A DNA stretch of 9,442 nucleotides. Origin: Phycisphaerae bacterium (GTDB lineage: Bacteria; Planctomycetota; Phycisphaerae; UBA1845; PWPN01). The notes under the pieces are model-generated. The model saw only the letters and a program-made list of their open reading frames with translations. It had not been told where the DNA came from and made no database searches. A program made the position numbers and the translations under genes. Of the stretch, positions 6,150-9,442 are shown piece by piece. The stretch spans positions 1 to 9,442 of the forward strand of contig JAPKGY010000063.1 in the NCBI GenBank assembly GCA_026647385.1. The letters run 5' to 3'. The stretch's first letter is position 1; every line of letters begins with the position of its first letter.

Positions 6150-8138
6150 TCAACCGATGGGTTTGTAGCTCTCGACGAGCGACTTGACGACGGTGGGATC
6201 TGCCAACGTCGTGGTGTCGCCGATTTTGTCCGGCTCTCCTTCGGCGATCTTCCGCAGGATGCGCCGCATGATCTTGCCGGAGCGGGTTTTGGGCAGACCC
6301 GGCGCCCAGTGGATGACGTCGGGAGTGGCGATCGGGCCGATCACCTTCCGCACATGGGTGAGCAAGGCCTTCTTGTGCTCGTCGGTGTACTCGTGGCCGA
6401 CCTTGAGGGTGACGTAGGCATAGATGCCCTGGCCCTTGATCTGATGGGGGAAGCCGACGACGGCGGCTTCAGCCACCGTCGGATGCGACACGAGGGCGCT
6501 CTCGACCTCGGCGGTTCCGATGCGGTGCCCGGAGACGTTGATGACGTCGTCGACCCGGCCGGTGATCCAGTAATAGCCGTCCTCGTCGCGTTTGCACCCG
6601 TCGCCGGTGAAGTAAAGGCCCGGATACGTGCTGAAGTAGGTTTCCTTGAAACGCTTGTGCTGGCCATAAACCGTTCGCATGATGCCCGGCCACGGCTCTT
6701 CGATGCAGAGTACGCCCGAGCCCGGCCCGTCGATGCGCTGTCCTTCCGGCGTGAGCATGACCGGTTTGACGCCGAAGAACGGGAGGGTGGCTGAGCCCGG
6801 TTTGAGCGGGGTCACGCCCGGCAGCGGCGTGATCAGGATGCCGCCGGTTTCGGTCTGCCACCAGGTGTCGACGATCGGGCAGCGTCCCTTGCCGATGTGG
6901 TTGTAGTACCACATCCAGGCTTCGGGGTTGATCGGCTCGCCCACGGAGCCGAGCAGCCTCAGGCTGGCCAAGCTCCGCTTCTCGACGGGGGCTTCGCCTT
7001 CGCGCATCAGCGCGCGAATGGCGGTAGGCGCGGTGTAGAACGTGTTGACCTTGTACTTGTCGACGACGTCCCAGAAGCGGCCGGCGTCGGGGTAGGTCGG
7101 GACGCCCTCGAACATCAGCGTGGTCGCGCCGTTGGCCAGAGGGCCGTAGACGATGTAGGAGTGGCCCGTGACCCAGCCGATGTCGGCCGTGCACCAGTAA
7201 ATGTCCCCGTCGTGATAATCGAAGATGTATTTATGGGTGGTTGCGGTGAAGACCATGTAACCGCCGATGGTGTGCAGCACGCCTTTCGGCTTGCCGGTCG
7301 ACCCGGACGTATACAGGATGAACAGGGGGTCCTCGGCGTCCATCCACTCCGGCTCGCACGCCGGCGACGCGTCCTTCATCGCGGTGTGCCACCAGATGTC
7401 CCGGCCTTCCTTCATGTTGATGGGCAGCTTGCTCTGCCCGACGCGCTCGTAGACGATGCACGTGGTGGCGGTTACGCCCTGTTTTTCCGCGAGGTTCATG
7501 GCCTCGTCGGCGTTGGCCTTCAGCGTGACCGCCTTGGAGCCGCGGTATACGCCGTCGGTCGTGATCAGGACCTTGCAGGTGGAGTCGACGATCCGGTCCG
7601 CGAGCGACTCGGCGCTGAACCCGCCGAACACGATCGAGTGGATCGCCCCGATCCGGGCGCAGGCCATCATGGCGATCGCCAACTCCTTGACCATCGGCAT
7701 GTAGATCGAAACGCGGTCGCCCTTCTTGACGCCGCGGCTCTTGAGCACGTTGGCGAATTTGCAGACCTGCTCGTGCAGTTGGCGATAGGTGAGTTTGGCG
7801 TCCTCGGTCGGTTCGTTGCCTTCCCAGATGATTGCGACCTGGTCGCCGCGCTTGTCGAGGTGGCGATCGAGGCAGTTGTAGGTGATGTTGGTCTTGGCTC
7901 CGATGAACCACTTGATCGAGATATCGCCCTTGAAGTCGTAGTCGCGGACCTTCGTCCATTTCTGCTTCCAGTAGAAGCCTTCGGCGATTTCCCCCCAGAA
8001 TCCCTCGGGATCCCGGATCGACCGCTCGTACATCCGGCGGTACTGGTCCATCGAACCGATGTGGGCTTTGGCCGCGAAATCGGCCGGCGGCGGAAAGACG
8101 CGAACTTCGGACGAACCCGTGGACTGAACAGCAGTCAT
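6150..8138 (-). CDS. acs: Acetyl-CoA synthetase (AMP-forming acetate-CoA ligase)
   Basis: This cytoplasmic enzyme of the ANL adenylating superfamily converts acetate, ATP and CoA to acetyl-CoA, AMP and pyrophosphate, through acetyl-adenylate. The product has 662 residues, close to the family's usual length of about 650. The N-terminal segment FYWKQKW is near residues 55-61. The nucleotide-binding loop YTSGSTGKPKG is at 276-286. WWQTETG at 426-432 includes the Trp that lines and shortens the acyl pocket, which favours acetate. The ATP-ribose Asp sits in TGDG at 511-514, followed by the hinge region GRVDD at 527-531. The C-terminal PKTRSGK motif ends at Lys622, the catalytic lysine controlled by reversible acetylation in studied homologues. 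I chose the ATG at 8138 because AGGAG lies seven bases upstream. An in-frame start at 8186 would add 16 residues without a ribosome binding site. The gene heads the acs-transporter pair and has its own promoter and terminator. Confidence 0.97.
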   Translation of the reverse strand: MTAVQSTGSSEVRVFPPPADFAAKAHIGSMDQYRRMYERSIRDPEGFWGEIAEGFYWKQKWTKVRDYDFKGDISIKWFIGAKTNITYNCLDRHLDKRGDQVAIIWEGNEPTEDAKLTYRQLHEQVCKFANVLKSRGVKKGDRVSIYMPMVKELAIAMMACARIGAIHSIVFGGFSAESLADRIVDSTCKVLITTDGVYRGSKAVTLKANADEAMNLAEKQGVTATTCIVYERVGQSKLPINMKEGRDIWWHTAMKDASPACEPEWMDAEDPLFILYTSGSTGKPKGVLHTIGGYMVFTATTHKYIFDYHDGDIYWCTADIGWVTGHSYIVYGPLANGATTLMFEGVPTYPDAGRFWDVVDKYKVNTFYTAPTAIRALMREGEAPVEKRSLASLRLLGSVGEPINPEAWMWYYNHIGKGRCPIVDTWWQTETGGILITPLPGVTPLKPGSATLPFFGVKPVMLTPEGQRIDGPGSGVLCIEEPWPGIMRTVYGQHKRFKETYFSTYPGLYFTGDGCKRDEDGYYWITGRVDDVINVSGHRIGTAEVESALVSHPTVAEAAVVGFPHQIKGQGIYAYVTLKVGHEYTDEHKKALLTHVRKVIGPIATPDVIHWAPGLPKTRSGKIMRRILRKIAEGEPDKIGDTTTLADPTVVKSLVESYKPIG

Positions 8139-8287
8139 GCATCCGCTCCTTGCTTTGTTTGGGCCTTCGAACGGTACTTCGCTCACCCGACAACGTCACC
8201 GGAGCCCCTGACGCCGCCCTGGGCTGTGTATGGGCTCGCGTCAACGGCACCGGGGGTAACACGGTTATGCGGACAGAACGATAAACT

Positions 8288-8308
8288 GGCCGCCCGAGAC
8301 CGGCGGCC
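8288..8308 (-). other. Hairpin in the acs 5' leader
   Basis: GGCCGCC at 8288-8294 pairs perfectly with GGCGGCC at 8302-8308 around a 7-base loop. It lies about 45-65 bases after the predicted acs transcription start and is followed on the minus strand by AGTTTATCG. It may influence early elongation or mRNA stability; no riboswitch class is recognised. Confidence 0.3.
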
Positions 8309-8360
8309 CGGCGCTTGCTTCCACGATGTCCCATCGGAGTCGGCGCCGCTGAAACAGTAC

Positions 8361-8388
8361 AGCATACCAAAAACGGGCAGGTTGACAA
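8361..8388 (-). promoter_or_regulatory. Sigma70-type promoter for acs with extended -10
   Basis: On the minus strand, TTGTCA (8388 to 8383) and TATGCT (8366 to 8361) are 16 bases apart. The -35 matches consensus at five of six positions and the -10 at four of six. A TGG immediately before the -10 forms an extended -10 element. Transcription would start near 8354, leaving a leader of about 215 bases before the acs ATG. Confidence 0.5.
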
Positions 8389-8651
8389 GTCTGCGGTGCC
8401 GCGCGGGGGCCCGGCATGATCTGGCCGACGGCTTTCTCGACCCCGCTCGCGAGAGCCGGAGCGTTGCTCGGCCTGAGGAGAACAGGCCTGACGCGCCGCA
8501 GGACGGGTCGCTCGGGTGAGGGGGTATTGAGGAGGTCGTTCTGCGGTAGCCGAATCGCCCGCAGTTTCCGCTCTGAGATTCCTGAGGCCAATCGGCTCCC
8601 GGGGGCGCGGCCAGGGACGGGCTGCTCTCGGCGGTCCGTGCCCTGCGAGGC

Positions 8652-8680
8652 CCGACAAGTCGTAACACGTTGACAATAAT
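8652..8680 (+). promoter_or_regulatory. Candidate promoter for the Cys-rich secreted protein gene
   Basis: CCGACA at 8652-8657 and AATAAT at 8675-8680 are 17 bases apart, matching consensus at four and five of six positions. A TTGACA at 8670-8675 overlaps the -10, but it has no good -10 partner of its own. The predicted start near 8687 gives a leader of about 300 bases, unusually long. Confidence 0.3.
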
Positions 8681-8798
8681 GGCTTTGTGAAGAATCCGGC
8701 TCATGACCTCAAGTACTCTTGAAAAATGATGTCCGGATCAGGGCGGGAATCTCCACTCCATTGTAAGCACCCAATGTGTCCGCAGGATGGAATTCCGG

Positions 8799-8950
8799 CG
8801 GGCGGTTGGCCGGGAGGCCGGACGATGACGCCCGGCGATCGGCTGGGGCCCTCAACGGCCGGTGTCTGATGTGAGGGCCGATGCCCTCTGGAAGCGGGGG
8901 CTATCGCACTGACGTGCGCGGTCGTCCTCCAGCGGCTGGAATGGTTCCAG
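8799..8950 (+). promoter_or_regulatory. Structured leader with alternative hairpins upstream of the Cys-rich secreted protein
   Basis: Several stems can form in the plus-strand leader. One is 8799-8804 with 8829-8834, with an inner stem of 8808-8811 and 8816-8819. Further along, 8847-8854 pairs with 8872-8879 (eight pairs), but most of that right arm, 8873-8878, can instead pair with 8883-8888. Likewise 8936-8940 can pair back with 8928-8932, while 8936-8941 can pair forward with 8945-8950. The last stem ends 24 bases before the ribosome binding site. The pairings are seen directly; regulatory switching is inference. Confidence 0.3.
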
Positions 8951-8987
8951 ACGCGCGCATCGGGTCTCTGTTTTGGAGAATTCGGTT

Positions 8988-9314
8988 ATGAAAACCTCGC
9001 TTTCCTGCCGCAACCTTTGTCTGGGATGTGTCGCGGTTTTGCTCGGGTCGGTGGTGGGATGGGCGCAGCTCACCCCGCAGAGCATCGAGGCGGCCGCCTA
9101 CACCGGCGGTTGTCAGTCGAATTACTGCTATATCTTTGAGGTTACCGACTGTGCGAGCTGGTTCAGCGTGAATTGCTGTCCGAATGCCCTGCACTGGTGC
9201 AGCAACGATCCGCGAGGACTGGCAAACAAGGTCTGTGATCCCAGCGGGGGGCGAACGTATTGCGCGGGCACCGACCCGGCGTGCGGTATGTACGGTGACT
9301 GGGGCTGCAAGTGA
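8988..9314 (+). CDS. Small secreted cysteine-rich protein, function unknown
   Basis: I do not recognise the family. The 108-residue product starts at the ATG at 8988, with GGAG at 8975-8978 and a nine-base spacer. An in-frame TTG at 8973 would destroy that ribosome binding site. A signal peptide with a hydrophobic core at residues 10-25 is likely cleaved after GWA at residue 26, exposing an N-terminal Gln. The mature part has about 82 residues and ten cysteines (42, 47, 55, 63, 64, 71, 83, 92, 99 and 107), enough for five disulfides, and includes an adjacent CC pair. Trp at 58, 70 and 105 and many Asn, Gly and Asp residues suggest a compact, disulfide-held extracellular fold. No lipobox is credible. 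Its TGA overlaps the GTG of the next gene, so the two are likely translationally coupled and may act together outside the cytoplasm. Confidence 0.85.
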   Translation: MKTSLSCRNLCLGCVAVLLGSVVGWAQLTPQSIEAAAYTGGCQSNYCYIFEVTDCASWFSVNCCPNALHWCSNDPRGLANKVCDPSGGRTYCAGTDPACGMYGDWGCK

Positions 9315-9442
9315 GCACGGGGCCCGTGGCGGTCGCACTGGTCGTGTTCGCTCGTGGGGCGATGCTCCTTGCCCAGCCGGCGGCGCCTCCCGATGCGCGC
9401 GAGTTGTCGCGGAAATACGCGGAGGCTCTGAAACCTTTCGCC
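9311..9442 (+). CDS. Exported protein, 5' part only (runs off the window)
   Basis: A GTG at 9311 overlaps the TGA of the upstream gene by four bases (GTGA), the usual geometry of translational coupling. The frame stays open for 44 codons to the window end. The N-terminus has a hydrophobic segment, VAVALVVFARGAMLLAQPAA (residues 6-25), that reads as a signal peptide with likely cleavage near AQ or AA at about 21-25. It is followed by a charged helical start (ARELSRKYAEALKPFA). Too little is present to name a family. Coupling to a secreted Cys-rich protein suggests the two products work in the same compartment. An alternative start at the ATG at 9362 would remove most of the signal peptide and is less likely. 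Confidence 0.6.
   Translation, partial: MSTGPVAVALVVFARGAMLLAQPAAPPDARELSRKYAEALKPFA

Larger units (their letters stand above)
8139..8987. other. Long divergent intergenic region between acs and the Cys-rich secreted protein gene
   Basis: These 849 bases separate two divergent transcription units. Open frames through the region are Arg/Pro/Ser-rich, cross both promoter candidates and lack a ribosome binding site, so I treat it as non-coding. The left part is the acs leader and promoter. The stretch from about 8400 to 8650 holds nothing I recognise. The right part holds a plus-strand promoter candidate and a hairpin-rich leader. No tRNA or known riboswitch was seen. Confidence 0.6.

Noticed and set aside
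6897..8519. 540-residue plus-strand open frame opposite acs
   Set aside because: Its composition is the typical Val/Asp/Arg-rich antisense shadow of a high-GC gene, and acs on the other strand is unambiguous.
8265..8591. 108-residue minus-strand open frame upstream of acs
   Set aside because: It runs through the predicted acs promoter, has no ribosome binding site and no recognisable domain.
8651..8675. AAGTCGTAACA resembling the 3' end of 16S rRNA
   Set aside because: Only about 11 bases match, and no flanking rRNA sequence or anti-Shine-Dalgarno follows. It is most likely chance.
8988..9070. Lipoprotein signal in the Cys-rich protein (Cys at 11 or 14)
   Set aside because: The cysteines sit at the beginning of the hydrophobic core without a proper lipobox. 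A standard signal peptidase site at residue 26 fits better.
8988..9314. Cys-rich protein as a methylamine-dehydrogenase-like light chain with a tryptophan-derived cofactor
   Set aside because: It has a similar size, many cysteines and suitably spaced tryptophans, but the local motifs do not match, and no maturation genes or heavy chain are visible.

Overview
The window looks like chromosomal DNA of a high-GC bacterium. It is probably a member of the Planctomycetota, perhaps Phycisphaerae-like. This rests on style only: a very large secreted LamG/propeller protein, strong GC bias at third codon positions, long hairpin-rich intergenic regions and small Cys-rich secreted proteins. No marker gene fixes the taxonomy.

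Layout from left to right. (1) A plus-strand gene of unknown function ends at 693. Its true start is unclear because of a seven-G run at its 5' end. (2) A convergent intergenic region (694-1054) is packed with inverted repeats and carries a short coding-like relic on the minus strand. (3) A large minus-strand gene (1055-3826) encodes a secreted 923-residue protein. It has an N-terminal helical (alpha/alpha-toroid-like) domain, followed by a LamG/concanavalin-type domain that appears to be split by an inserted seven-repeat beta-propeller. (4) A 416-base gap precedes a minus-strand DUF167/YggU-family gene (4243-4533), which has its own candidate promoter. (5) A minus-strand pair follows, acs (acetyl-CoA synthetase, 6150-8138) then an OFA-family MFS transporter (4705-6048). 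A rho-independent terminator lies between the two and a long hairpin lies after the transporter. (6) An 849-base divergent intergenic region contains a good sigma70-like promoter for acs. Facing the other way it has a weaker promoter candidate and a structured leader. (7) A plus-strand pair starts at 8988: a small secreted protein with ten cysteines in the mature part, and a second exported protein that begins at a GTGA overlap and runs off the window.

The clearest functional story is the acs/OFA pair. The transporter probably imports acetate or another small monocarboxylate, and Acs activates acetate to acetyl-CoA. The most unusual objects are the split-LamG/propeller protein and the coupled Cys-rich secreted pair with its structured leader. 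I see no CRISPR array, tRNA, rRNA, intact transposase or defence system.
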